Source: Tigriopus japonicus
Lineage: Eukaryota; Arthropoda; Copepoda; Harpacticoida; Harpacticidae
Length of the DNA: 64,000 nt
Assembly (NCBI GenBank): GCA_010645155.1
Contig: CM021314.1
Location: forward strand, 5,099,460 to 5,163,459
Direction: 5' to 3'
Within the stretch, counting starts at the first letter, position 1. The number at the start of each line of letters is the position of its first letter. Shown here piece by piece: positions 49,617-61,330 of this stretch. The position numbers and the translations under genes are program-made. The notes beneath the pieces are model-generated. The model was given only the letters and a program-made list of their open reading frames with translations, was not told where the DNA came from and made no database searches.

Positions 49617-52600
49617 CTGTGACTACATGGCAGGACAATCATTATGATTGAGTCAAAATTGAGCGATTGGTGTCTGCTTCAATAAATGATGCTACCCAAG
49701 TGGAGCCTTTTGTTTGGGCCTACAAGTGGAACGGGTCTGTTGGAAAGATATTTTGTCAAATATTTTACACCAAAAAGGAACTCTATATGGACGTAGTTCC
49801 AATCGCAAACGAGTTTTTTGACAAGGAAAACCCAACCTTTGTAAATTGATACGCTTCTCTCATTGCATGTGTAGAAAGAACCCACCCATTCAGGCTTAGA
49901 TGTTTCACATGTATTGCAAGATTGTGATTGCAGTAGATCAAGATTGGAAATGTGTGCATTCAACCCTCAGCCCAAAACACTCTGAGATTTGCCCCTTCTT
50001 TTTTTAAAAAAAGGACCTGTTTCATTCTTACCTCTACAAAGAAGGCTACTAGTTTTTAACACATCACTTTCTTCCAATAGTCTAAAGATTCTTTATATCA
50101 GTCCACTAAAACTCAATCTTAGGATAACAGCTTTCTTCACGAGAATCCCAAGAAAGGCTGCTTCAAACACTATCCAATTTGTTTCGTGTAGGGCTGTGAC
50201 CACACCAAGCTCTCATCGGCGACTGAAGGTGCATCTTGCCGTTCGTTCGGGCGTTCGCTCCTGTCAAAAACCGAGGGAACGCTAGAGGATCGCACATTAA
50301 GCTCGATCACCATCGACCACCAACCACCATCACGTTTTGGGCCTCTCCTTCCTCTGTCCTCCTGTCCTCCCTCCCTTCGTCTCTCTTTCGCACATTTAAG
50401 CAACCGCAAGCAAGATCACTTGATTTTTAAAGATGTGCTTTATCCATCCCGTCGGTGAGTGCGTCAAAACGAACGAGAAGAAACCTCGGCCCGATGAGGA
50501 ACGATTTAGACTTGAGAGTGAAACGCATGCGAAAATACATGCACGATATTGGGAATGGGATCTAAAAGCGAATAAATAGCTCCATTGACGCAGACCATGC
50601 TGCAAATGGTTCGCCTTTTTCTTCTGGAGTGCATGGCCACCTGATTGGGGTCACGTCACATTGAACATGCCCCAAGGTAAAGTGGTTAGTTGGCTGGATC
50701 ATGGTCTAAGACGGTTTGTAGATGAAGAGGTTGCCACTGAAAAGGTCAGGCTCTCTTTTACGGGTACTAGTTAAGAGAGACAACCCGAAAATTGAGACCT
50801 CAAAAGCCACATTGCGTTTCTTTCCACACCTCTCTGAAGGAAGGCCATGTCATTTATTGCATAATTTTCTCTTGGAGAGGGAAGTTTGAATTCCATTTTC
50901 TAATTTGGCTTCAAATGGAGTTGTATATTTCATACTAGGTGAGGCCACACATAACTAACAGCATTGGGCAAACTTTTTTTCTTTTGAAACTTGTCACATT
51001 TTGTGATCATGATTGAGAATCTGAACCTTTACCCTAAACCTCAAAGAAAATTGTCTTCAAAAAATCCAGTGAGCCTTTCAGAACAGGATTGGTCGGGAGG
51101 TCGTTTACAAGAAGAAAGTATTCCAAATGTCTTTCCCCGAAAATGTACAGTATGCCTTTTTATTAAATTTACAATCAATGTCAGTAATACGTAATGTCCA
51201 TGTTTAGTGTCCCACGCCAAACAAAGAATTATTCGAGACACAATAATGGATGGCACTCTATATGAAGAAATATCAGTTAAAAGAAACGTCTTTAGGTATA
51301 CTCGTAACAAGTCTTGGTGAAATTGAATGACTCGTTATAAAACTATGGTTATATTTCCAAGAACGACTCCCCCGCCCAAGGTACGCAGGCTTTATTCTGA
51401 AGAATCATTCTAGTTTTGACCGAAAATTGCAAAGCCTTTCAGCTAGTGACTGAATTGCTTGAACAAAGAAAACATAGTATAGGCAAAAACCTCTACTTTT
51501 CCGGTTTTATTTACCAAAAACATCGCTTTGGCATCTTGTTTTGTCATAAATTCCTGTTAAAATCTTGGGGACGTTCGTTAATTATGGACTACTCTGCACA
51601 TCCTAAGAACTTTTTCTTGGATCACTTTAGCTTTTTTTTTAACCAACTTAATTGCTCTGGGGTATTATTACAAGGATCCAGTGGCATAAATATTCAAAAG
51701 CATGATAAATATTATATTTTGAAAACTTCAACCTTTTTGGCGTAATTCAAAAAAAATCATGCCCCCCTCAGAAGATTCCAGAGCCCCCCCTTAAAGAACC
51801 GCAGTATTTAATAAAAACACCAAAACAAGCCTTGTGCTACCATAGATATAGTTATAATGATAAAAAATGATTGACGGATGCAAACTTGTGAAATGCATTC
51901 CAGAGAATCATACTAATTTTGAATTGTTGCCAAGAAAGAGAAATGAAAAAGTTTTTAATTGAAGATGCTTTAGTTTTAATGCTTGTTTGATCCAACATAT
52001 TACTCAATGTGTCTCATATTCATGGCAAATAGCTTAGCATGAGATCACACAAGTTCAAGCTGAGGTATCTAAAAATAAAAATAAATGATCGTCATCAGGG
52101 ACCTGGACTTTTCGAATGGGCGCTGAAATGAATTACTAAATTTGGATTGCTCAAAATAGGTTAAGCAACTCAACAGAGCCCATTTTACTGTTAATGGTAT
52201 GATCATTAGCATAATCCTGGTGAAACGGCTGTAAAAGTGATTCTAAAAAGCTCAGTATTCATCAAGTAAGCTTAAAACCCCCAAGTGATTCCTATTTAAA
52301 GTATTACACGAAAAAGACTAATTTTCCCGCGCAACATAAAAGGAAAAAATCATCAAACCTCAACACGTTCAATTTTTGTTAAATGCAAACATTTTCCTTA
52401 AAACACTTTACTTCCTAAAGTTTTATAGAGACGTGTAAAGGACTGGCACGATTTTTGAGCCTTGTTGGCTGCTCAGGCTGCGCCACAATCGTTGCAAAAA
52501 CTACCATGATCAAAGCTCCTCCAGTCTCTCCAAAATTTTGAACGCAAAATTACTCATTATGAACAAAAATTATTCAATGTTTTTGGTTTCTACGGCTTGC

Positions 52601-53852
52601 ATCCAAAACTCAATTTGAGTTAGCATGGTCGAGTAACTGACCACCAAAAAGGCCGAGCATTGCATTATCTTACATGGCGCTGAAGGGAAGTCACCACCTC
52701 AAAAACTGGAAACACTGAAACCAGGTGGCGTCCTAGTGCCGATTTGAGGAACTGTCCACCTCTCTATTATAATTTTAATTCAATATTTTGCAAAGTAGAA
52801 AAAGATGTTTCGATGCTTTGTGTCAACACAAAGAAAATGTATGGAAAAAACTTTTAAGTCATTCATACCAAAAGAATTAAACGAAATGGAGTCAATGTTG
52901 AACATTGTTGGCAAAGACGGAACCAGTTGAAATTTCCAAGACTTGAGCCATTCCTCGAAAAAAGGAACGGACTCTCTTTTGGAAGAGACTGTATTTTTTG
53001 ACATTCCTTCCATCGAAAACATCCTTCAAAATGCTTTCAAAATATACCGTAAAATTGTGAATTTTCCTCTATTTAACTAACTACTGCAACTTTTTCCTGA
53101 CTCTTGTCGTTCTACAAATATTTTGACAAAAAAGTCAACTAAAAATGCAAAATTTCTATGTTCAAATATCGGTAATAATTGATGGTGTGGATTTTTGAGC
53201 TCATTTTCTTAAAAAGAGACAGATTTAGAATTTAAAAAACGACAAAAGAGTGAACTACGTGTAGTAAATCTTGTAAAAGTAACAAGTAACGAATACTTTT
53301 TGAGTATTTTGATCGTTACAATTACAACATTTTTGAAATGTAATGGCATTACAAATTACTTTACTTTCGTTACAAGTACTTTCGTTAAAACTGCCCTGGA
53401 AATTTCTGAGGATCGTGAACATTTTTAATGATCCTACGTACTTTCAAAATTCTTGTAATGTTTGTCATTTACCGTGTACATCCAAAATCATAGAAACTGC
53501 AAACATTTTATATTATTAATATATTTATCTTCTAACACAGAATTTCAGTATTTAATTCAACGAAGTTGTAACATAATAGACAATTTGAAAACAATGAAGT
53601 AAAGGATGCTAAAATAAAAAGTAAAACTAAATTAATGGATATGTCTTCGTTGTGCTTCAAAGCTCGTCATTTCTAAAATCAACACTTTTGGGACATAATT
53701 TGAAAAAGGGAATATAGGTTTGGTGATAATTTCAAAAAATTATCGCTAGCGGCAAAAAGCCATGGAATTTTACCCAGGGAATTCGGTTACGAAAGAAGGA
53801 GGTCGCTTTTCATATCTGCTTTTTGAACGATACCATTCTCTAGATTTCCAAT

Positions 53853-54071
53853 TTGAAAGGCTTGAGATCGACATTGAATAAATGGACACAAATTCAAGGA
53901 CAATTGGGCATGACTCAAGGGAAGACATGTTGCTTCATTGTGTACACAAAACAGGATCTATTCATCGAAGAAATCGTCTTTGACAAAATCTTCTTCAAAG
54001 AAGAAATGATCCCCAGAGTGCTCGAATTTTACTTTGCTTTTTTCCGCGAATATTGTGCCTCTCAACTTTGA
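53853..54071 (+). pseudogene. YqaJ-type (lambda exonuclease-like) nuclease, C-terminal fragment
   Basis: The frame shows the C-terminal pattern of YqaJ/phage-exonuclease-fold nucleases: IQGQLGMT (the Q-x-Q-x-x element of the active site), then CCFIVYTKQDLFIEE and VFDKIFFKEEMIPRVLEFY. Family members usually have about 200 or more residues, with catalytic Asp and Glu-x-Lys upstream; those are not found in any frame immediately before, so the 5' part is lost, degraded or in an unseen exon. The frame starts at a TTG, not an ATG. AATAAA at 54101-54106, 30 bp after the stop, is a plausible poly-A signal. In animals such genes commonly travel with DNA transposons or viruses. Family assignment is by motif; fragment status is inferred. 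Confidence 0.6.
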
Positions 54072-54106
54072 GTATCAAAAGTACTTATGTTTGTCTTTTA
54101 AATAAA

Positions 54107-55875
54107 GGTTTATTATGATTACCAACTATGTAACTCATTATTGTTGACAATGCCTTTAGTAAACCAAATCTTTGTAAACGTGAATTGTTTAAATAATATT
54201 TACGAATCATTTCTTTACCTGATATCCAGTTCCTTGTTGCGGTAGTAAGAAACAGCAACTAAGCAGAAAAATGCAAGGCTTTTTTGAACAACGCAAGGAA
54301 AGTTGGTGAAAACGGTATCTGAAAAGTGATTCAGAAACCGCTTGGTTTCAATCGTATGGCCCAAACTACCCCTAAATCGGCCTATATCGTATTCAGCTAT
54401 TTCAGGAGGAAAGTAGACCAAACTCATAACTCAGCCCTGACCCCAAATCTGTCAAGACAATTTTTGATAATGTCAGCTTAGTGCTGAGCCACATATTCCA
54501 AAATCTCTCGCCAACTAACCTTGTCAAATGAAAACTTGATTTCGGAAATCCTAGAAGATCTTTTAACTTAATTGCAACTGAAAATGATCGTGTCAAGGAA
54601 CTTATTTTCTTACAACTCTTTATTTAGTCAGATTAAAAATCCTTTTACCGAAGCCTCATCAATAAATCCATATCCAACTTTGATTGTAAGCACAAAATGT
54701 GAACTTTGACTTCAGCAACACAATAGACTAAAGGAGAAATAGGATAGTTGTTTAATCCATCAAGACAATACTTGACTAAAAATTACACAGAGCAAAGCAC
54801 ACATAAATGATTCGTCCACCAATCAACAAGTAATTATTGAGAAGAGCACTTCGTAAAAGTTCACAGGTTTTCGCCCAACCAACTACTCTTTCAACCTAAA
54901 TTCGCTTTGAAGCTATTCTTCGGTCATAGATCACATCTTGAGCTTGGAACTGATTGGTACCACGGAGGGTGAGCATCCTGGCACTACGCATGGCGAGACC
55001 ATAATATAGGAGGCAGGCAAGGTTCCAAATCAGCCAAGAAGAACATGATGGTGATGATGTCACGCACGATCCAATAGGGTCTCGCCCTCCTTTTGTTTGG
55101 ATATTCTTCACTAACGTACGCTCAGAGGATGACCAATTTCCGCCCCAAAGTGTAACATCTTAGTGTGCAGAAACGGATTATTTTGCAAGAAAATAACTTT
55201 ATTTGTTGTGAGAATCTTACAGACAAGCCTAGAATAATTTACACATCCAAAAGATTGCAAAAACCCAACCCTTATCCTCAAAATGCAGCTTCTTGAATCG
55301 ATGTTTTCTCAAGTCACCTTACTGTAAAAAGTAGGACATTCTCCTGAATTCAATGCCAAGATTTGCACTTAAAACGGTTATAGTTCAGCAGTTGGGGGTT
55401 TAAGGCTCAATATGAACGTAAAGAGAAATAAAAAGGTCAAATTAATAAAAGAAAATGTTAAACTTTCAATTTTTTTTATCCCACTGCCTGCCTTCCAATT
55501 ACCATGTAAAGACTGTCAAGAAACAATTTCTTTAGGCTTGAATTATTGCTAACAATGTAGCAACATAGGCTTAAACAGAGTGTCTCTTCAACAAAAATAG
55601 AAAACTGACACTGAAACATCTACTAATTAATAAGTTACTGTCATAGTATTTCTAGACAAAAATGTGTGTCATTAACAATTTTGATTACCATTTCTCAAGT
55701 ATAAAAATGGCAAGTGAAAAAAACAATAAACATTTTTAAAGAAAGTAGGAAAACCATCACTTTCCTAATATGCTTATGTTTCAAGAGAAAAGATAATGAA
55801 TAAAATCAAACTTTATTAAGTCTTTATTACTCTAAACTTTATTACTCTAAATTAACTGAATTTTAAGGATGCGTG
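54107..55875. other. AT-rich spacer before the retroelement nest
   Basis: No gene, RNA or strong repeat recognised. Short frames only. Confidence 0.5.
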
Positions 55876-56111
55876 GCCACGCGTACTAGCGCGTTCTTAA
55901 AAGTGCTGAGCATAAGTTCTTCCCCAGACGGCGTAGGTTCGAATCCTGTTGGGGGTCGGACTGAAGCTGTCGGGAGAAATCCTTTTTTAAGGAAGCCAGA
56001 GTGCCACGCGTACTAGCGCGTTCTTAAAAGTGCCGAGTGTAAGTGCTTCCCCAGACGGCGTAGGTTCGAATCCTGTTGGGGGTCGGATTGAAGCTGTCGG
56101 GAGAAATCCTT
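55876..56111 (+). repeat. Two tandem tRNA-like (Pol III type 2) units, period 127 bp
   Basis: Unit 1 runs 55876-55984 and unit 2 56003-56111, about 95% identical, both starting GCCACGCGTACTAGCGCG. Each contains a perfect box B, GGTTCGAATCC (55936-55946 in unit 1), and 49 bp upstream a weaker box A-like TAGCGCGTTC. Unit 1 ends in a T6 run (55983-55988), a normal Pol III stop; unit 2 has only TTT there. A hairpin of TCCCCA (55921-55926) with TGGGGG (55950-55955) encloses the T-arm, so a full tRNA cloverleaf cannot form. This fits a tRNA-derived SINE or the promoter units of the adjoining LINE, not a working tRNA gene. Confidence 0.7.
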
Positions 56112-56877
56112 TCGTCTTCTCCCGTCTGTTGTCGTGGGCGGTCGTGTTTTGCGCTACTCGTGATAATTTGGCCGGTTTGGACTAAGTGTTGTGTTGCGTT
56201 TGTGTGGTGGTTGTGTGGATCCAAGGTAAGCCATTTTTCCATTTTTTAGCCTTTTATTCTTTCCCATATTATTAGATTAGTTTTATCATTTTTAAAGTAG
56301 CATGTAACTCTTTCCTTCTTTCTCTATCAGTACTGTTGTTTGTGTATTCTCTTTCAGGTTCTTCTTAGCTTTTAAGTTCTTTTTCAGGTTTTTCACAGTT
56401 GTAGGTGTCTCTTGTTTGTTGCATTAGTCGAGATATTTTGTTCTAGAACTCAAAATAAGGGTTTTAGCTTCCTTTTTAAGCTTCCCTTCTGGAAATTTCC
56501 TTTTGTTCTAGTGGCCCAACGTTGGGGAAGGATGCCATTTTTCTGTAGAACCAACGTTTGAGTTTCCGGTGTCAGCTGTTTTCCGTTTGTTTGGTTTTCC
56601 TTGCTTTTGTTTACAAAATGAGTCTTTTGTTCTTTCTTGCCCTAGTTGGGTTGCTTTTGCCTTAGGTTGGGCATAATTAGTTAGAACGGGCTCTTTTTTC
56701 TTTTTTTGGTTTTGTTTAGTTTTCATCCTCCCCTCCTTTTAATTTTTCCCACTAAATTTTCCCGTAACATTTTTTCTCCTTTTGATTTTCCCAGTTTAAA
56801 TTTGCTTTGCTTTTTTATTAATATTTTCGTTCCTCTCATTGGTCTCTCCTATTATTGTTTATTCCGCCATTTCAATA
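56112..56877. other. T-rich leader between the tRNA-like units and LINE ORF1
   Basis: Pyrimidine-rich (many TTTTC and TTCTTT runs), without a coding frame on the plus strand. Its position suggests the 5' UTR of the following non-LTR element; the true 5' end is not known. Confidence 0.4.
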
Positions 56878-57788
56878 ATGGACACCATCTTGAGTTAGGT
56901 TAGTGATGAGGCTAAAAAATGTCTTCATTTGGCCTTAGAAGGGAAGGACCCCTCTGTTGTAAAGAAGGCCTTCATTGTTGAAGCTCTGGTTGCTTGGGTT
57001 AGTCAGACTAGAAAGCTCGTTGATTCAAAGGTGGACTCAACTGTAGACAACTCCACTAATACGGAAGAGATTGAGGTTGAGTTAATTGAAGCACCTCAAC
57101 CAAAAATTGTCCAGGAAGCTCTAGCTTGTAAGGAAGTCTGTCCTGACCACAAAAGGCAGCCTTGTAGTTTGGATAGAAAAGGTTGTAGCTCTTTTGAACA
57201 CCCACAGTGGTGTCAAAAAATGTTGAAGTTTGGGCTCTTGAAATACAACAAGAAAGGGTGCTCAAAGGTCGAGTGTCCTTTTTTCATCCGTATATGTGTC
57301 GTAGATCAATGAGCAGTGGGACATGTTTCAATGTGGAGTGTAAACTTGTACACGTCCGAGGTACTCAGAGGAAACAGAAACCAGCAAAATATTTGTCTCC
57401 TGGACATGGTTATAGGTTAACCTTCAATACGCAACCCTTCCCACAAACATTTCATCCTTTTAGCATCCCCCCTCCCCGTTCTCGTCCTCCTCCTCCTCCT
57501 CCTCCTCCTACTCCTCCTCCTCCTCCCAATTCCCTGTCCCATTTTCCTTCCCTCACCTCAAAACCTATTTTTATTTCCACCCTTCTCCCAAATATCCATA
57601 ACCCGGTTCCTTCTTCCACTTTCTCCCATGGGCAACCAAGGTCTTACTCTAGTGTGACCGCCCCCTCCCCTCCCCAACAAACCCTTCCTGTAGGGCAAAA
57701 TTTTGTTAGTAAACAGGATTTTTTAAGGTTAGACAGGAAGGTTCAAGAACTGATAGACTTGGTCCATCGGAAGACCTTAAGCCCATAA
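56878..57788 (+). pseudogene. Non-LTR retrotransposon ORF1 with CCCH-type zinc fingers, broken
   Basis: A nucleic-acid-binding ORF1-type protein. The ATG at 56878 is followed by a TAG at codon 7 (56896-56898); the frame then runs to about 57290, where a T6 run marks a shift into another frame that continues to TAA at 57786-57788. Before and after the shift there are Cys/His clusters: CSLDRKGCSSFEHPQWC, then GCSKVEC with HPYMC, then TCFNVECKLVH, consistent with two or three CCCH fingers. Behind them comes a proline-rich stretch (PPPPPPPPTPPPPP, encoded by CCT repeats) and a C-terminal helical part (RLDRKVQELIDLVHRK). The damage is one nonsense codon plus one frameshift, so the copy is recently dead or carries a homopolymer sequencing error at the T run. 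Confidence 0.7.
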
Positions 57789-58976
57789 AAGGGCTTTATT
57801 TGAACGTGCATTGTCTTATTTCCAAAAAAGACAACACAAAGGTCATAGTACTGGAGGAGCTAGCCATTGATAGAGACGTCTCCTTCATTTCTATCACAGA
57901 GACTTGGTTTCGTCCAGGAGTTTTCGACGAAGAAGTAGCAATAGCTGGTTTTAGGCTAGGTCGTTGTGATAGAGTACGGCCGGACAATCCCATTTTCCCA
58001 CATGGGGGCGTATGTCTATATGTCAGGAAAGACTTACTTTTTATTCATGTACAAATGTCGAGTGGAGAAGTAGAAGTTTTGATTTGTCATATCAAGGCCC
58101 TTGATCTTACGGTTGTAACAATGTATCGGCCACCTTCTTGTAGCTCTTCTTAATTTCTGTCAGCTCCCCGATTCATTGGAAAGGAGTTAGATCGAGAGGT
58201 TTGTTCTCGACTCTTTGTTGTTGGCGACTTCAATTTTCCGGCTAGCATTGTTGAGTGGGAGGTTAGTCCGGCTGGGTACATTCCCATTTCGAAAACAGCT
58301 TCGCTGTCTTTCGAAAAATTGGAAGAGTTTGTGATCTTGCACAGTCTCTCTCAACACGTTGGTGTTGCAACCAGAGCAGAGAGTGTTCTGGACTTAGTTT
58401 TTTCCAATGACCCTGATCTGATCCATTATGTCCAGTAGTCTTTCAGATCATCACATTCTTGAGATAGGGATCATAGGGTCGACCATTACTCAAAAGCCGG
58501 CGAGATCTAGAGTTTAACCTGCACAAAAGGTGGGTCTGGCAAAGTTCAAGTTCAAAGAGGAACATTGGCCTCTTATTGTTGAAAGATTGGAAGAGTTGGA
58601 CTTGATTTCCATTTTGAAGCATGAATCATCCCTAGATGACGCCATAAATAGGCTGATTTCCATTTTTCAAGAGGTTTGTTTGTCTATGTGTATTCCAGAA
58701 ACGGCGCCAAAAGGTGGGCCATTGTCTAGAATTCCAAAGTTTAGAAAGAAGTTGTTCAAAAGGAGTTGTCAGATTGCAAATAGACTTCGACGTACTTCAA
58801 ATCCATTTGTTGTAGCCAGCCTCCAAAGCAAATTGGATGTGGTCCAATTAAAGATTAGGGCCTCCATTGATTCCGATCAGTTAGGAAAGGAAAGTAGAGT
58901 GATCCAGGAGGTTAAGACGAATCCAAAGGCGTTTTTCTCTTTTGCAAACACAAAGAGAAAAATGAAGCATCCAGTA

Positions 58977-59470
58977 GNCATCCTGAGTGTATGTTAAGAA
59001 TATTGTTCACCTTGTCTGTGCCTCTTCCGTTACGATGAGCAGGTTGCGTTAGCCATCAACGCCCTTTCCGTGGTTGGGATTTACACTTCTGATTTGATAA
59101 TCATTGTTTCATTGACTTCATTTTTTAATGACAGGCAATTAAAAAATGTTGTCCGCCACTTGTTTTGAGGTGTCTTTGTTCATTCACATTTGTTGCGCAC
59201 CTGCTTCTTTTTCAACATGACGATGAGTCCTGCCTGGGAAATTATTGTGTCATCTCAATCAAGTGATTAATATATTTGAGTGATGCAATTCAAACTATTG
59301 CCTATCACTTCTTTTCTTATTTCTTTGTTCATTCAGGTTGTCCACCTGCTTTTTTCAAATCATGCCACCTGTGGGTAATTACATGCCAGGCCGGAAATTA
59401 TGGGTTATTGTGTACCTTATTCATTTGATTGATTAGGACCTGCGAAAAGTGGGTGAATTACTATACTACT
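58977..59470. other. Foreign block inside LINE ORF2, opening with an ambiguous base
   Basis: The LINE frame stops matching exactly at an N (58977). The following roughly 490 bases are non-coding and unlike the LINE; part of the reverse transcriptase N-terminus is missing. Inside it, 59173-59255 and 59322-59413 form a diverged tandem repeat (TCTTTGTTCATTCA, CACCTGCTT and GGAAATTAT are shared; offset 149 bp). It could be an insertion with deletion, or an assembly join at the N. Confidence 0.55.
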
Positions 59471-59824
59471 GGCGGAGATAAGTCACTCCCTGGTAATTAT
59501 AGGCCCATTTCTCTGACTTCCAGTATTGCAAAGGTCTTCGAGAAGATCATGAAGTCCAAGCTTGTTGAGTATTTGGAAGCTTATGATATCATTGCCCCAG
59601 GGCAGCATGGGTTTCGAGCCCATTTTTGTACAGTCACCCAATTAGTTGACCACATCGAGCAGATCATTGAGGGGCTTGAAAGTCACGAGTCAGTTGATGT
59701 AGTCTATCTTGACTTTGCCAAGGCCTTTGATAAGGTAGACCATGGTCTGTTGCTCGATCAACTCAAAGAGTTTGGGATCCAAGGAAAGGTCCTGAATTGG
59801 ATTGATAGTTTCATGGAAAGTTAG

Positions 59825-60340
59825 GACTCAAAAGCTCGTCTGCTATGATGGCAAAGCTCGATAGTTGACTTGCAAGTTTACTTCAGAGTGTGCTTGCCTG
59901 GTTTTCTCCATCGATTTGGCTTTTCTCGAATGTGACGGTCCGTTTCGATCTTGAAATTCCCGAACATCTATGATCGTTCCCTCGCCCGCTTTCAAAGCCG
60001 TCACCTCCTGATTTCAGCTACCCCACATTTCTCCTTTTGTCTCTTCCTCGCACCCTTTTCAACCACGAGCTCAAGAACAGGTCAGGAGGTGGGCAATTTT
60101 TAACAGCGAATTCAAAGAAACACTGAAAGGAAGGTCCCTTGGAGTTGGTTCGATCGGCGTTGAAGTGTTCGAATGGGAATGCTTCAACGACGCCAGAGAA
60201 CTTCCCCTTTGCATGCTTCCAGTCATGCTTCTCGTTGATCAAACATTATGTTAAGGTCAAATAGTGAGAAGGTTTACTTGAAGTTGACTTGAAGTCAATG
60301 CTACTAGCACACCTTGATGCACGCTAAACTCGTACCAGCT
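59825..60340. other. Second foreign block inside LINE ORF2
   Basis: Runs from the stop after SFMES to the start of the thumb region. It replaces about 100-130 residues that would carry the catalytic FADD motif. No coding motif, no clear target duplication; TTGACTTGCAAG near the left end and GTTGACTTGAAG near the right end hint at weak terminal similarity. Origin unknown. Confidence 0.5.
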
Positions 60341-61330
60341 AAAATGTTTGGTTGAGGACTTGGAGAAAGTCTACTCTTGGGTTGGTCAGAATAATATGGC
60401 ATTGAACGGGATGAAATTGAATTGCACAATGACGTATGGGACGTCCAAATTAGATGTTACACTCAAAGGCAATGGAGGTTGTGATATTGAGCAGGTCTCG
60501 TCCATGAGGGACTTAGGAGTTGTCATCCAAGATGATGGAAAGTTCGATGAGCATATCCAGTTGAAAGTGGGGAAGGCATTTCAAACTTGCGGCTGGATCT
60601 ATCGCACTTTCAAGTCCAGAGATAGTGTTACGATGCTAACTCTGTACAAGTAGATTGTTCAACCGTATCTTGAATATGCCTCACCCATTTGAGCTCCAAT
60701 GAGTTTCGGCAGGTTTGCAAAAGGTCGAGCAGGTTCAAAGATGTTTTACTAGGAACATCACAGGAATGAGAGAGCTCTCGTATTGGGAGAGGCTCCAGAA
60801 GTTAGGGCTGTACAGTACTCGGAGAAGGTATGAAAGGTATCTGATACCGTACTTCTTCAAGAGCATTCATTCATGGGCCCTGTCCTAACCCAGGCCTTGA
60901 GATCAGTTGTTGTGATCGTAGAGGTTTTACTTGCCGTTTGAGAGCACCTCCAAATCTTAGGGAATCGAGACTAGTTCGAACAATAAACTCCTCCTTACTT
61001 CTTTATCGGGCTCCTTCATTGTTCAATTTGTTACCCATTAGTCTTCGTCGGGAATATGTAGGAGCTGATCCTCTAACAGCATTTAAGGCAGGATTGGACA
61101 TTTTTTTGAATACTATTCCTGACCAACCCACTGTTCAAGGGTTGTACAGATCTGCCAACAGTAACTCATTGGCAGATCAAATTTCATACAAACGGTATTT
61201 ATTTTAAACTATATTAATCATCAACTCTCTTTACAGGGAATCCTATTCCTTGTAGCGGTATTAAAAAATAGACCCACTTGGATGGATTGTGCCCTTTGAT
61301 CTAAATAGACAAGGTTCGAATTAATTACCC

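Larger units (their letters stand above)
41922..53852. other. Gene-poor region
   Basis: About 12 kb without a coding region I can support. All frames are under 125 codons and lack motifs. Contents noted: a 16-bp perfect palindrome GATGTACATGTACATC at 46681-46696, an (ACTC)n microsatellite at 48963-49004, a (GCAA)n run at 49594-49616, and a CAGTATGTA-rich stretch near 42815-42850. The 5' exons and promoter of the PH-domain gene should lie in the first part of this interval. Confidence 0.5.
57793..61207 (+). pseudogene. Non-LTR retrotransposon ORF2 (endonuclease + reverse transcriptase), broken
   Basis: Begins within 10 bp of the ORF1 stop. The apurinic-type endonuclease shows LNVHCLISKKDN, ISITETWFRPG, HGGVCLYVRKDL, a TAA at 58151-58153, then in the same frame VVGDFNFPAS and SVLDLVFSNDPD, and a TAG at 58436. 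A linker frame (58530-58976) ends NPKAFFSFANTKRK. After a foreign block, reverse transcriptase resumes at about 59471 with GNYRPISLTSSIAKVFEKI and YLDFAKAFDKVDHG (palm motif A); a second foreign block replaces the FADD catalytic motif; the thumb resumes by 60348 (EDLEKVYSWVGQNNM). Further stops follow (60654), then VEQVQRCFTRNITGM and a closing PSLFNLLPISLRRE segment to TAA at 61205-61207. The pattern fits the CR1/Jockey group; the clade is inference. It cannot make a working enzyme. Confidence 0.88.

Noticed and set aside
52780..53022. Frames on both strands upstream of the YqaJ fragment
   Set aside because: The plus-strand frame (FIPKELNEMESMLNIVGKDG) might be a decayed gene but contains a stop and matches nothing I recognise.
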